Notes under the pieces: generated by a model
Databases searched by the model: none
Seen by the model: only the letters and a program-made list of their open reading frames with translations
What the model was told of the DNA's origin: nothing
Assembly: GCA_029964075.1 (NCBI GenBank)
Contig: CM057147.1
Coordinates: 19,861,513-19,925,512, forward strand
Source: Patiria pectinifera
Lineage: Eukaryota > Echinodermata > Asteroidea > Valvatida > Asterinidae
Reading direction: 5' to 3'
DNA length: 64,000 bases
Shown: piece after piece, positions 1 through 10,460 of the stretch
Numbering within the stretch: position 1 is the stretch's first letter
How the letters are laid out: each line of letters starts with the position of its first letter
Position numbers and translations under genes: made by a program

Positions 1-76
1 CTGAAATAGAGAAGAACATTCTTTGCTGCATGTAAAATGTAGCTCACGGAGCTCAATGCTACATTGTGCATGAACT

Positions 77-1552
77 ATGGGTGATGGCTACCAAAACAGC
101 TCCACTCCATCAACTGGGTGGAACACTGAAATTGAAAAGGATATTGAGAACTTTTACATAAGTGAAGAAAGAACTTTTCAAATATTATGGTTAAGTGCTG
201 AAATCATTGCACCAATCGGCCTCTGCTTAAACTTTGTCTTTCTCTTCACAGTCATTCGAGTGAAGTCCATGCGTACAATCATCAACATCTACTTATCCAA
301 TCTGGCTGTGGCTGACTCCCTCTACCTTATGACTCACTTCATAGTTGCATTGTTTGCACCTATGGAGTTAAACTTATTGGTCTACAAAGCAATATCAAGT
401 GTCCAATGCACGTTTACCGCTACTTCTTATTTCTTTGTGGTTACCATAGCAGCTGAGAGATTCTCTGCAGTACGAAATCCTCTGACATTCAAGGAAAAAG
501 CCTCTAAATCTCGAGCAGCAAAGATATCAGCAGGACTCTGGGTGCCAACAATTATTGTTGGTGTGATTCTGATTTTCTTACCATTAACATACTTTGTCTC
601 CATTAAAGTCTACTTTGGAATTCATTCCATTATCAGCATTGCCTCTTTGATAGCAACTCTTGCTTTGTACATCTATGTAGTATTGAAAGTGCGCAAGCAA
701 TCAGCCCTGTTGCCGAACCGTCCCAAGAGAGCAGGCAAGGTCCTCTGCATGGTTATCATCAACACTGCTGTTTTCTTCATTCTGAACTCTCTGTACACTG
801 CAGCTACAATTATGATAATACATGGAGGTGTAGTGGCATCAAAGTTAACTTCAATTGCTCAGATTGTTGCCTATCTGGAACTTGGAGAGACAATATATAT
901 TCTGACTACATGCATTGTAATTTTGCAACTGATCAATAGCTCAATCAATTCCTTAGTCTACAGTGCCACAAACACTGACTTTCGAGAAGCTGTAGTCAAG
1001 GCTTTCTCGTTTCTGAAACTGTGCTGTCGTTGCTGCCCAAGACGAAATCCCAGCCGACCATCGCAGCCAGGGAAGCAGATTGAGCTTCATGTGATTCCAC
1101 AGGCGGAAAACGACCAAGTGCACCATGCTGCCAGGCCAAGCAGCAGCAAGCCACCAAGCCAAGGGCATGCACAACACACAGTGAGTCAGCAGTCACTGAA
1201 CAGCTGTCAAGAACAATGTTCCAGGCAAAGCAGCAGCAAGGCATCCATGCACAGTCAGCATGTTCAAGTGCATGTTGAGGTACATGCAGAACCAGCAGGG
1301 ACCCCAGCGCTTGCAAGTTCTCATCAGGAACAATGCTCTAGTCTGACTGACTGCAAGCCATCCATGCAAGGGGAACAGTGTGTACATCCAGAACCAGCAG
1401 AGAACCAGCAGTCACTTGCAAGTACTCAGGAACAATGTCCTGGGCTGACTGGCACCGAGCCATCAGCACAAGGGCAGCAGTATGTACATCCAGAACCAGA
1501 AGGGAGTCAATCGTTGGAAATTTTGTCAAGAACAATGTTCTCTGGTACCTGA
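77..1552 (+). CDS. Rhodopsin-family (class A) G protein-coupled receptor, orphan, single exon
   Basis: A 491-residue open frame encodes a seven-helix plasma-membrane receptor. Likely helices are at residues 38-62, 69-94, 108-130, 148-173, 180-205, 219-248 and 268-296. Class A marks seen: LAVAD in helix 2 (76-80), a cysteine at the start of helix 3 (111), ERF in place of DRY (127-129), and NSLVY in place of NPxxY (291-295). Helix 7 is followed by a cysteine cluster, CCRCC, a likely palmitoylation site. The N-terminus is short with an N-glycosylation sequon at Asn7 and no signal peptide. The second extracellular loop is very short and lacks the usual cysteine partner for Cys111. The tail of about 170 residues is rich in Q, S, P and H and holds repeats around EQC. 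The first ATG is used; its context is acceptable. The ligand is unknown. The altered DRY and NPxxY motifs are common in lineage-expanded invertebrate receptors. Confidence 0.85.
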   Translation: MGDGYQNSSTPSTGWNTEIEKDIENFYISEERTFQILWLSAEIIAPIGLCLNFVFLFTVIRVKSMRTIINIYLSNLAVADSLYLMTHFIVALFAPMELNLLVYKAISSVQCTFTATSYFFVVTIAAERFSAVRNPLTFKEKASKSRAAKISAGLWVPTIIVGVILIFLPLTYFVSIKVYFGIHSIISIASLIATLALYIYVVLKVRKQSALLPNRPKRAGKVLCMVIINTAVFFILNSLYTAATIMIIHGGVVASKLTSIAQIVAYLELGETIYILTTCIVILQLINSSINSLVYSATNTDFREAVVKAFSFLKLCCRCCPRRNPSRPSQPGKQIELHVIPQAENDQVHHAARPSSSKPPSQGHAQHTVSQQSLNSCQEQCSRQSSSKASMHSQHVQVHVEVHAEPAGTPALASSHQEQCSSLTDCKPSMQGEQCVHPEPAENQQSLASTQEQCPGLTGTEPSAQGQQYVHPEPEGSQSLEILSRTMFSGT

Positions 1553-1607
1553 TGAGTGCAAGCTATCCATGCAAGGGCAGCAATGTGCAGAGTCAATGTG
1601 CTTTTGA
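1200..1607 (+). repeat. Tandem repeat coding the receptor's C-terminal tail (3 units in frame, 1 out of frame)
   Basis: The marker gaacaatg recurs at 1211, 1328, 1430 and 1530, giving units of about 100-117 bp. The first three are in the receptor frame and encode EQC followed by serine/proline-rich sequence ending near HPEP. The fourth is shifted by one base after a TTTT run at 1521-1524, so the receptor stops at 1552 instead of reading through it. Confidence 0.7.
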
Positions 1608-2400
1608 ACTTGCTGTCGTGTTTAAACTGTAGAGCAGATTTAGGCCGTTTCATACATCTTCTTCATTGGAATGCCAAGTAGATTTGACATCAAGAAACAT
1701 TAACAGCACATTATGCTGGAGTTGAAATGTGTTTTACTTCAGCGAATTGCCAATACATGTACGCACCATGACATCAGAAATGTGCAGGCCCGCCCAGAGC
1801 AGATTGCAACCAACTATCAGTAAAGGGAACAGCTGGTATTCATGCAATGTATGTATGTAAATGGTTCAGAAATTAACAAATCCCAAATAGTTTAATTGTT
1901 ATCTGAATCAAATATTTGTTCGTGTTTAAAGGTAGAGAAGATCATTTGCAGCTATCTGAAAAGTAACTGACAAAATTATTGTTAAAAGGCTTTTGGTTTT
2001 AATGGCACTAAACTCCCTGTGATATCATTCTTTCTGGCATGCTGTCATTTTGAAGGAAACAATGAAAGAAAGCCATTTCCAACGATGCATCATGTTAGTT
2101 CACGTAGTTGGTTTGTAAATTCGGTGAATCCATGAATATGTGCGCGCAAGCGTTGACACGACACACACGCACACTAGGTTGCTATTATACGTCAGTTCAG
2201 TGCATGACATCGCGTAGCTGCAATTGACTGAATGAGAATGTGTCCTTGAGCTGAATTCGGATGCAATATAAAACATGACTCAGCAACTTTTGAATTGAAC
2301 CTGGGATCTTAGAATATAGTTTTGGAATATACTGCATTCAGAGCTAAAACTTCATCGTGTTAGTTGTTAAGCACCCGTTTTTAGATTTTGAGCACTTTTG
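1553..2400. other. Non-coding downstream of the receptor gene
   Basis: No supported gene. It would hold the receptor 3' UTR; an AATAAA-like signal lies near 2408 in an A-rich run. A short CA/CG-rich stretch is present near 2150-2175. Confidence 0.4.
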
Positions 2401-2439
2401 TAGCTTCAAATAAAAAAAAACAATGCACAAATGACAAAT

Positions 2440-3165
2440 GATCTACCCTTCATTTTAATGAGCTTGTTTGTTACTTTTTTCAGTGTGACAATGTACATGT
2501 ATTGGTCCTAACATATGGAAAGCCTGAAATCTTTTCACTGTAAATAAAGGTTTTTTTAAGTGCCTTTGAAACAGATTTTGAGGTTTTTATTTTAGGAACT
2601 ATATTCCAAGTCTTTGGATGTTTCAGGCTTTTAAATATTTTTTTATGAAGTTCCATATTCATGAGTAATACAGCGATGTCATGAGCTGGAACTTCAGTGT
2701 CACTGCTGTTTGAGGGGAAAGGAATGTTAACAAAAGTGTTTTGATCAAGTTTGATGTGACTGTTGCGTTCATTAGTACATAGCATGCAGCCAATGAGATA
2801 CTTAAATGTACAAACTTTTACACATGTACAATGCAATCAATTTTAGGTTTATAAATTATCCAGAAAATCCCAAAGCTGTAAAGTGTAAAATACCTAAATC
2901 AACATCACAGCAACATTAGAAACAATTGTGAACATGTGCACGGGCATTGCAAAACAGTGTGCATAAAATGTGGTCATTACTTTCATACAAACACAGGGCT
3001 AGGATATCTCATGTTTTAGTGAAATTCATTTTACAGGATTTTGATTCCGTTATTAACAAACCTTGACAAATCCCAAGCATGGAGCACAATACATACATAC
3101 TCCTAAAAAGGCACAAACTGTACGGTTATTGTTATTGAGAGTTCAATATTTAGGGAGCAAATTGT
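2440..3165 (-). repeat. Partial third copy of TRMT2A-like intron 2 (segment X1)
   Basis: This stretch matches 13690-14435 with many small differences. Shared landmarks are the block around 2660-2710 (13903-13960) and the block at 3130-3160 (14400-14432). The match stops at the position where exon 2 begins in the intact copy. The reading frame here (complement of 2480-2836) is poorly conserved between the copies, so I regard it as intron and not as a gene. Confidence 0.6.
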
Positions 3166-5169
3166 TGACGACATGAATTTTGCTTCGCACATGCTTTCGT
3201 GTGAAGTATGAACCGGCTAAATTCAGCAATTTGTATTCCACTTCTGTCAATAGAGCGTGCAAGTTGACCTAAAAACCTAGGTGATTTTACTAGGTTTATC
3301 CAGTCAAGGGCAAAGAATGGGTTCTAAACAAGAACAAATCATTCCAATTTACAACACATTCCAAAAATATTGCAAGTTGAATACTATAGTAAATTGAAAA
3401 AATGTGGACCTCCACTTCCTTTCATTGGGTGAATTCAAAGACGGGAGTCTGTGGCTAGACTAGTCAGTGTTTGGTACCAAGATGTTCACATGAAAAGTGA
3501 ATGTGAACTGGTGAGACTTGCATGCTCTATAATTGTACATAATCTGTGTAGCACCACTAGTCTGTTGTATTACATTATGAGCTCCATGTCTGTATGATGT
3601 TTAAATGCAAAGCAATATTCTAATATTTCTTTTAGACGGACTCAAGGGTACTTCAAATTTGGGTAATTGAAAAATCAATGCTGTGAAATATGAATGTTGT
3701 TGCAAAGTTAGCATCATACAAGATGTATCTTAATTTGCAGAGTATCCGAGGAATTGCTGCTTTTTATATGTTCATTAAAGCTGCTATTTCCTTGTGTAAT
3801 TTAAAACTCTAAACACAAATAACACAGAAATGTACTATCACCAAATCAGTGTTTGAGCTCTTACGTCTTTCTGATGCCTAGTAATATTTGAGAAAAAAAA
3901 TTGCAGTGCAAACCATGTTTCTAAAAGTCACATACTTTTTATAGGACAAACACATTTGCGTGTAAAAGCAAGATCAGTGATGAAATAATTAAAAGTGTAC
4001 ACTAGCAACATTTAAACAAACAGTGATTTTCCTGAATTGTTTTTATTTAAAACCTATTTCTTGCTTGTACAAATGTAATTGTTGAAAAATCCCTATTGAG
4101 TAAAAGAGCTTGCTGTTCAATGTTGAAAGTACAAACATATACCCTCAATATTCATGCCACAAAAGTAAGCCAACATATTGGTCAGCAAAGGGGATGACAA
4201 GGGTTTAAGTCTTTTGTGGCTCGTTTCTTTCTTTCCAATAATTAATTCCCGACAGACATATTAGACAATGCACAATATGTACACCTGTCAATCTTTCTGT
4301 GTGTTGCATTCTGATTGGTTGGAATTGATCAGCAGTAGCTGCTAATAGGCCACGCCCCTCGACAGCCGATCCAATCAAACATGAAAGCTGATCTACGTCT
4401 TTTGCAAAAAGGAAACTTCAGAGGAAATACTTACCTTTGTAAGCGCCAAGCCGGAAACCAACAGTGTTATCTGTCAATGAAAATAATAAGACATGAAACT
4501 GAAATGTTTGCACAATTTATCCAGGGCCAAGTTTCATGAAGACCTGACAAGAAATTAGGGGAATAACTGAGAAAAATCCTGAAACTTTCTGTTGCGGTTT
4601 TTCATAACAGGCACACTATGTACCTGTGTGCGCACTTTATATCCAGGCGAAGGGGTGCTTGTGAACGGAGCGGATACACACAAAAAATGAAGAGATTGGA
4701 TTAATAAAAATAAATGCCAGTTTCATTCACCGATGCCATCTACACTCTTGCCGATGGTAAACTCACACTTGATGCGATAGCTCTCTAATACTGGCTGTGA
4801 GTTGTGCAAACAAACAATGAAAATTAAAGGAACAAATCAGACATCTCCAATGTCAGGAATATTTACCCCACAAATATTCCCATGCTGTATAGTTTATCTA
4901 ACAAGAAATCCAGGTTGAAATATAAATTTAGTACAAGTAAGGTGTCTCTATCTAGCTACCCAAGTTCAAAGATCACACCAGTCAAGCTAACCTAACACTA
5001 TGTGCCAATGTGAACTATCATTGAGATTATAATTCATAAAATCATTCACAATACTACAAATAAATTTAAATAAAATCTATATTTTTATCAACAAATATTT
5101 GTCACCTAGCTTACTCACCGATGGCTTAATTGGCTCCAACTCACATGCCATCCCACTGTGGCTCTTCCT

Positions 5170-5660
5170 GTCAATCAAATGAAGAGTGCACTATTAAACA
5201 TGAGGGTGTGGGTTCGAATCCCACTCCAACAGGCTTGTGAATTTCTTCTTGTGGTAACCACAGCTATATATGCACAAGATTCAAACTGGCTGACCAATCT
5301 TGGTAAGCTCTGTTATTGAGTGGTTAAGATGTCTGCACTAGTAAGCAGGAGGTCATGGGTTCATATCCCACCCAAGCAAGCTGGCAGAATCTTTGCTCGT
5401 AAGCTCTCAGACAGCACTGAATATACAGTGCATTCAAATTTACATTGGTGAAGGGCAAAACCAGGTATTCACATTCACAACTCCCCTACGTAAACAATTA
5501 ATTAAACTCATTGATTGTGGCACCTGCTATATCAGATTGGAACCAGCCAGCCAACCCCAGCAAGCCTGATGGTCAAGTAGTTGAGACATCTGCACTAGGA
5601 AGCAGGAGATTGTTGGTGCGAGTCTCATTCGAGCAGCTTATGAATTGTGAAGTTTTGGTT
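5170..5660 (+). repeat. tRNA-derived SINE-like modules (copy 1)
   Basis: Three tRNA-like modules lie in the intron between exons 4' and 5'. The first has a B-box match GGTTCGAATCC at 5211-5221. The second (about 5310-5375) has gagtggttaag followed by ggttcatatcc. The third (about 5570-5630) has a weaker version of the same pattern. The open frame from 5511 overlaps them and is not treated as a gene. Confidence 0.5.
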
Positions 5661-6202
5661 TTGTGTTCATTTTTTTGCTTTTTGTTTGTAAACATTTTTT
5701 TTACCAACTCCCCCCCCCCCTTAATCTTTGGGACTTTTGTGTGTGGAAAGGAAGTTTATTTCAGAAGTTGGCTAAAACTTTGCTGAGTTTTAATTGATTC
5801 TCAAGAAAAATGAGGCATCTTTTTCTGGACTTTTAACGAAATTTCAGGGCAGCTGTACATGTAAGTCCACTTGCCAGAAAACTGTGTCTGGAAACAGTTT
5901 TTTGTCAACGAAGATCACATTTCCATTCTGGCCCACAATCAGACAACCATCCCGCTTTGTCTTTGGCGAGTCTTTGGCGAGTAGCTCACCTTTGTTGCTT
6001 CAGCCAGGAAGACATCTCCCCAATGTTCCGTTGCAGCATCTTGGATAGCTTAGCTGGTCCTCATACGGCTGGTTCCACAGTGGAGTCACCGTGTTGTTTA
6101 ACCTGTAGATTGGGAAAGATGTGAAAAGCAGATTCAGTATTTCAGAGTCTTAACAAATTTTGGAAAAAGTGAATAGCTCAACTGCTCTAAGCCTTTTGCG
6201 AT

Positions 6203-6311
6203 ATATGGCAGACACAATACAAAGGTGTTATTTGATTTGGGTATATTGGGGTAACTTATGCAATAGACTAGACCCAAACCAAATAGCGCCCTCGTATTGT
6301 GTCCACCGTAT
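6203..6311. repeat. Imperfect inverted repeat, about 110 bp (copy 1)
   Basis: Arms of about 40 bp run from atatggcagacacaata to a near reverse complement ending at ccgtat. The same structure is at 12212-12320, so it predates the segmental duplication. It may be a small MITE. Confidence 0.6.
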
Positions 6312-7530
6312 CTCCAAAGGGTAATGGATTGTGTGTGGAACTTGTCATCTTTCTACATACAACCATTCTCCTAACTACAGTACATAGTTCTGGTAGTGCA
6401 TGAGCAAATTAAAGTTTAAGCTTGAAACAATGAGGGTAATGTGTTCAACTTCGACAGTTTATCAGATAAAATAAGAACCATCTGAAACTGTGAATCGCAC
6501 ACACACTCTACACAGACATGCAACCTTTAATGCTGTACCTTCTAGGGGAAAAAAACAAGGAAAACTGTCCACATAACAGTTTTACTCAACAAATGCCAGA
6601 TGAAGTACTAAATTTACTTAAAGTTCCGTGCTATTTTCGAATTTCATCCCGAAAAACAGATTTCTTTACCAATCTGCTATTTTTCAAGCAATACAAAAGT
6701 TATTCACCAAACACAAAAAAGCTCACGTTGAGTTATTGAATTATTACTTTACAATTCCAAATTATTGGCTGCCAAACATATTTCTGTTCTTGCTGGGTAG
6801 GCTGGTTCCCCCCCTCCCCCACAATCAGTATCAATAATGTACGGACGGGAGCCAGTCTGTTTGCAAAGCTGGTCATCAGTTTGGGCCAAGAACAAAAAGA
6901 AAAGTTCATGGGTACTTTCTTAGTATAACATTTGATAGCAGAATTCAAAGTACACTTTCAATTTCAAGCAAGAGAGTGTAGGAATTCCATGGTTTCAAAT
7001 CTTTGTTGATGCAGTGACTATTTGTATCTGCATTTTAAATGTCTTTCTTGATTATCCAAAAACCAAATCTAAAGCTTGTGTCAAGTTTCTATATGTGAGT
7101 TATAAATAAATATGTTGTAAGCAAAATGTAGTGAACCACCTGAAAGATTTTGTGTCATCTTTTTATCTGCATCTAATTTTATTCAGTTACAGATAATTCC
7201 AGCATTACGTTATGTCTGTGATCTTTTATGAGCTGTACAACTCTGTAAAAAGTGCAGAGTGCCATTTCACTTTTTTTAAGTAACCTAGATATGAGCAAAA
7301 CCTTAACGACGGATTACACAATGCACATGTAAAAAAAGACTCGAAGAGAATGTAAAATGTTATTCTGAAGCACATCGATCTATGCCAAAGTCAACTGTGA
7401 AACTCTATTGTCTACTTTGGTTTAGTTTCTTTCAAAACAAGGAACAAAGAACTTATCCTTACAAATCTTAGAGATAAAAAAAACACTAAGGGGAAAAAAT
7501 GCAGAAGCTTTTTGTTTCAACTACACATTG

Positions 7531-7694
7531 GATAGATTTTTGTCTGCAGAGCACAGACATATAATATGAAACCATTGTAGGCTTTAGATGTACAGTATGG
7601 GATTTAAGTCTGGTGGATCAAAGGTGTCTACACAGCTACTAGCTGGAAAAAATATAGTTAATTATGATTATCGAGGGTTGAAGGTTAAACTCAC
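7531..7694. other. Junction in copy 1 where intron 2 has been lost
   Basis: After 7530 the match to the other copy ends and resumes near 7666, just before exon 2'. About 750 bp of intron 2 present in the intact copy (13690-14435) is missing here. Confidence 0.5.
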
Positions 7695-7947
7695 CGCAAA
7701 TCCAAAATGTCTTGGGAGGTTTTGGATCTCAATCTTGAAGATCTCTCAGGTGAAGTGCTGTTGCGTCAGATAGTGATAAGGATCTGTTATGGCAGCACCA
7801 GTCACTGGTACGTCCGAGGTGCTGGTGGAATGGTTATCTTGTGGGTCAAGACCTGATAGACAAACAAACAGATTAAAAGACCAACTCCAATTAAAGAAGA
7901 AAATACATTGAATTTGCTATTTTTTAAAGGCATTTTAAAGTCATTTT

Positions 7948-8190
7948 ATCTGGCCTAAATATGTGTTCTTTCATTCAACCTTCGGCCGCCATTTCATATT
8001 TTGGAAACAAAACTCAAGATAACAGCTCCCCAAACGGCATGTCATGCATATTTTGAAAAATGAAAAAATTATCTGGCCTAAATATGTGTTCTTTCATTCA
8101 ACCTTCGGCCGCCATTTCATATTTTGGAAACACAACTCAAGAAAACAGCTCCCCAAACGGCATGTCATGCATATTTTGAAAAATGAAATA
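7948..8190. repeat. Tandem pair of 123-bp repeat units
   Basis: Units start with atctggcctaaatatg at 7948 and 8071. A third unit is at 8968-9087. No coding function is supported. Confidence 0.75.
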
Positions 8191-8384
8191 ATTCAGACAA
8201 TCCTGGCCAAATCTCGCTGGGCCCCAACCCCCCAGCCCCCGCTCAATGTTGTCTCTCATTGCGCGGTGTGTGCTCCATCCCCTGGAGAGAACAACATTGA
8301 CTGGGGGAGCGGGGGAGTTGGTGACCGTTGGGGGCTAAGGTTATTTCCAAGCGTCCCAACCATTTTGGCCGGGATTGTCTGAAT
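8191..8384. mobile_element. MITE-like element, complete copy
   Basis: Terminal inverted repeats of about 22 bp begin ATTCAGACAATCC and end GGATTGTCTGAAT. An inner inverted repeat pairs the cccccgctcaatgttgt side with the acaacattgactggggg side. The element is 194 bp with no coding capacity, as expected of a non-autonomous DNA element. No clear target-site duplication was seen. Confidence 0.65.
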
Positions 8385-8447
8385 GTACAATAGCCTTGAT
8401 ATTGGATTTGGATATTGCGCATAGTACGCGCTCAAATAATAATACAC

Positions 8448-8893
8448 AAACGCGCGCGCTGGTGGTCAATGCACACGATTCACCATGACGGTGCACCATG
8501 TCATTTTGGCTGATATTTTTACAAAATGCAGATTGTGTTCGACGTGAAAGCCGTATTAGGATACACAGACAACGTATCATCTTCTTCAATTTGTTTTTAA
8601 TCCCCCATTTGGACGAAAAATCCATCCAAACCATAGTGTAACCACGGTTCACCACTGTAAATTATATAACAAGCAGAGTGACTCAATTCCTTTATATTTT
8701 GGTTTGGATGGATCTCCGATGGATTTTTCGGCAAATTAACGGAATGAGTGAATACAAACAAATTGACAAGGATTGTATATTGTTTGTGTATCACAATGAG
8801 CCTTTAAAGTTAAACACAAACTGTATTTTGTGCAGATGTTGGCCAAAATGGCATGGTGAACCGTCATGGCGACCGTTACGATGCACGCAACAA
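8448..8893. mobile_element. Foldback element between direct repeats
   Basis: Two long imperfect inverted arms, about 8448-8620 and 8690-8893, pair across a core near 8655. One pairing is caccatgacggtgcaccatg with catggtgaaccgtcatgg. Another is gaaaaatccatcc with ggatggatttttc. Small open frames across it are chance. Confidence 0.6.
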
Positions 8894-8967
8894 TAAAGTT
8901 ATGATTTTAAAGAATTGGAACATTTGTATTTTTAATTTCCATTTTTGTATTACTATCAATCATTATT

Positions 8968-9276
8968 ATCTGGCCTAAATATGAGTTCTTTCATTCAACC
9001 TTCGGCCGCCATTTCATATTTTGGAAACAAAACTCAAGAAAACAGCTCCCCAAACGGCATGGCATGCATATTTTGAAAAATAAAAAAATTCAGACAATCC
9101 TGGCCAAATCTCGCTGGGCCCCCAACCCCCCAGCCCCCGCTCAATGTTGTCTCTCATTGCGCGGTGTGTGCTCTATCCGCTGGAGAGAACAACATTGACT
9201 GGGGGAGCGGGGGAGTTGGTGACCGTTGGAGGCTAAGGTTATTTCCAAGTGTCCCAACCATTTTGGCCGGGATTGT
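8968..9276. mobile_element. Second copy of the 123-bp unit plus MITE, truncated at its end
   Basis: 8968-9087 matches the 123-bp unit and 9088-9276 matches the MITE at 8191-8384. The last bases of the right terminal repeat are missing exactly where the second segmental duplication copy begins (9277). Confidence 0.7.
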
Positions 9277-10424
9277 AGGTGATTTTACTAGGTTTATCCA
9301 GTCAAGGGCAAAGAACAGGTGCTGAGCAAGAAATCATCATTCCAATTTACAACACATTAAAACAATATTGCAAGTTGATTACAATAGTAAATTGAATAAA
9401 TGTTGACGTCCACATCCGTTCATTGGGTGAATTCAAACACGGGAGTCTGTGGCTAGACTAGTCAGTGTTTGGTACCAAGATGTTCACATGAATTAATGTG
9501 AACTGGTGAGACTTGCATGCTCTATAATTGTACATAATCTGTGTAGCACCACTAGTCTGTTGTATTACATTATGAGCTCCATGTCTGTATGATGTTTAAA
9601 TGCAAAGTAATATTCTAATATTTCTCTTAGATGGACTCAAGGGTACTTCAAATTTGGGTAATTGAAAAATCAATGCTGTGAAATATGAATGTCGTTGTAA
9701 AGTTAGCATCATACAAGGTGTATCTTAATTTGCACAGTATCCGAGGAATTGCTGCTTTTCATATATTCATTAAAGCTGCTATTTCCTTGCGTTTAAAACT
9801 TTAAACACAAATAATACAGAAATGTACTATCACCAAATCGGTGTTTGAGCTCTTACGTCTTTCTGATACCTAGTAATACTTGAAAAAAAAATTGCAGGGC
9901 AAACCAAGTTTCTAAAAGTCACATACTTTTTATACGACAAACAAATTTGCGTGTAAAAGCAAGATCAGTGATAAAATAAATAAAAGTGTACACTAGCAAC
10001 ATTTAAACAAACAGTGATTTTCCTGAATTTTTTTATTTAAAACCTAATTCTTGCTTGTACAAATGTAATTGTTGAAAAATCCCTACTGAGTAAAAGAGCT
10101 TGCTGGACAATGTTGAAAGTACAAACATATACCCTCAATATTCATGCCACAAAAGTAAGCCAACATATTGGTCAGCAAAGGGGATGACAAGGGTTTAAGT
10201 CTTTTGTGGCTTGTTTCTTTATTTTCAATAATTAATTCCTGACAGACATACTAGACAATGCACAATATGTACACCTGTCAATCTTTCTGTGTGTTGCATT
10301 CTGATTGGTTGAAATTGATCAGCATAAGCTACTAATAGGCCACACCCCTCGACAGCCGATCCAATCAAACATGAAAGCTGATCTACGTCTTTTGCAAAAA
10401 GGAAACTTCACAAGAAATACTTAC

Positions 10425-10460
10425 CTTTGTAAGCGCCAAGCCGGAAACCAACAGTGTTAT
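10425..10460 (-). CDS. TRMT2A: TRMT2A-like exon 7 (36 nt)
   Basis: It is flanked by TGACAG and GTAAGT and encodes DNTVGFRLGAYKG, matching the family's NTVGCRLGKYKGG. It is in phase with exon 6 and ends in phase 1. No following exon was found in copy 2 or copy 1. Confidence 0.7.

Larger units (their letters stand above)
3279..7530. repeat. Segmental duplication, copy 1 of the block holding TRMT2A-like exons 4-7
   Basis: The sequence matches 9277-13544 nearly end to end with scattered substitutions and small indels. Both start at aggtgattttactagg and end at caactacacattg. It contains four exons of the TRMT2A-like gene on the minus strand, tRNA-like repeat modules and a short inverted repeat. 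Everything between the exons looks intronic. Confidence 0.85.
4435..7852 (-). pseudogene. TRMT2A: TRMT2A-like duplicated, unprocessed pseudogene copy (exons 2', 4'-7')
   Basis: Five exons are recognisable on the minus strand: 7695-7852 (exon 2'), 5990-6102 (4'), 5119-5167 (5'), 4731-4794 (6') and 4435-4470 (7'). Splice sites are kept throughout. Exon 2' has a TGA at 7746-7748 where the other copy reads TCA. Exon 4' is 113 nt against 150 nt, a net loss of 37 nt that shifts the frame. Exons 5'-7' are still open. Introns are retained, so this arose by DNA duplication, not by reverse transcription. Exon 3 and all catalytic-domain exons are absent. It has no start exon of its own and would be read only by splicing from the intact copy. 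Confidence 0.75.

Noticed and set aside
953..1535. Several minus-strand and +3 open frames over the receptor tail
   Set aside because: They overlap the receptor in other frames and arise from its repetitive low-complexity tail.
2480..2836. 118-codon minus-strand frame as a gene
   Set aside because: Its duplicate at 13869-14054 does not keep the frame; both lie in intron 2.
5511..5786. 91-codon frame, repeated at 11502-11789, as a conserved gene
   Set aside because: Both overlap tRNA-like SINE modules in an intron, and the similarity comes from the segmental duplication; their C-termini diverge by frameshift.
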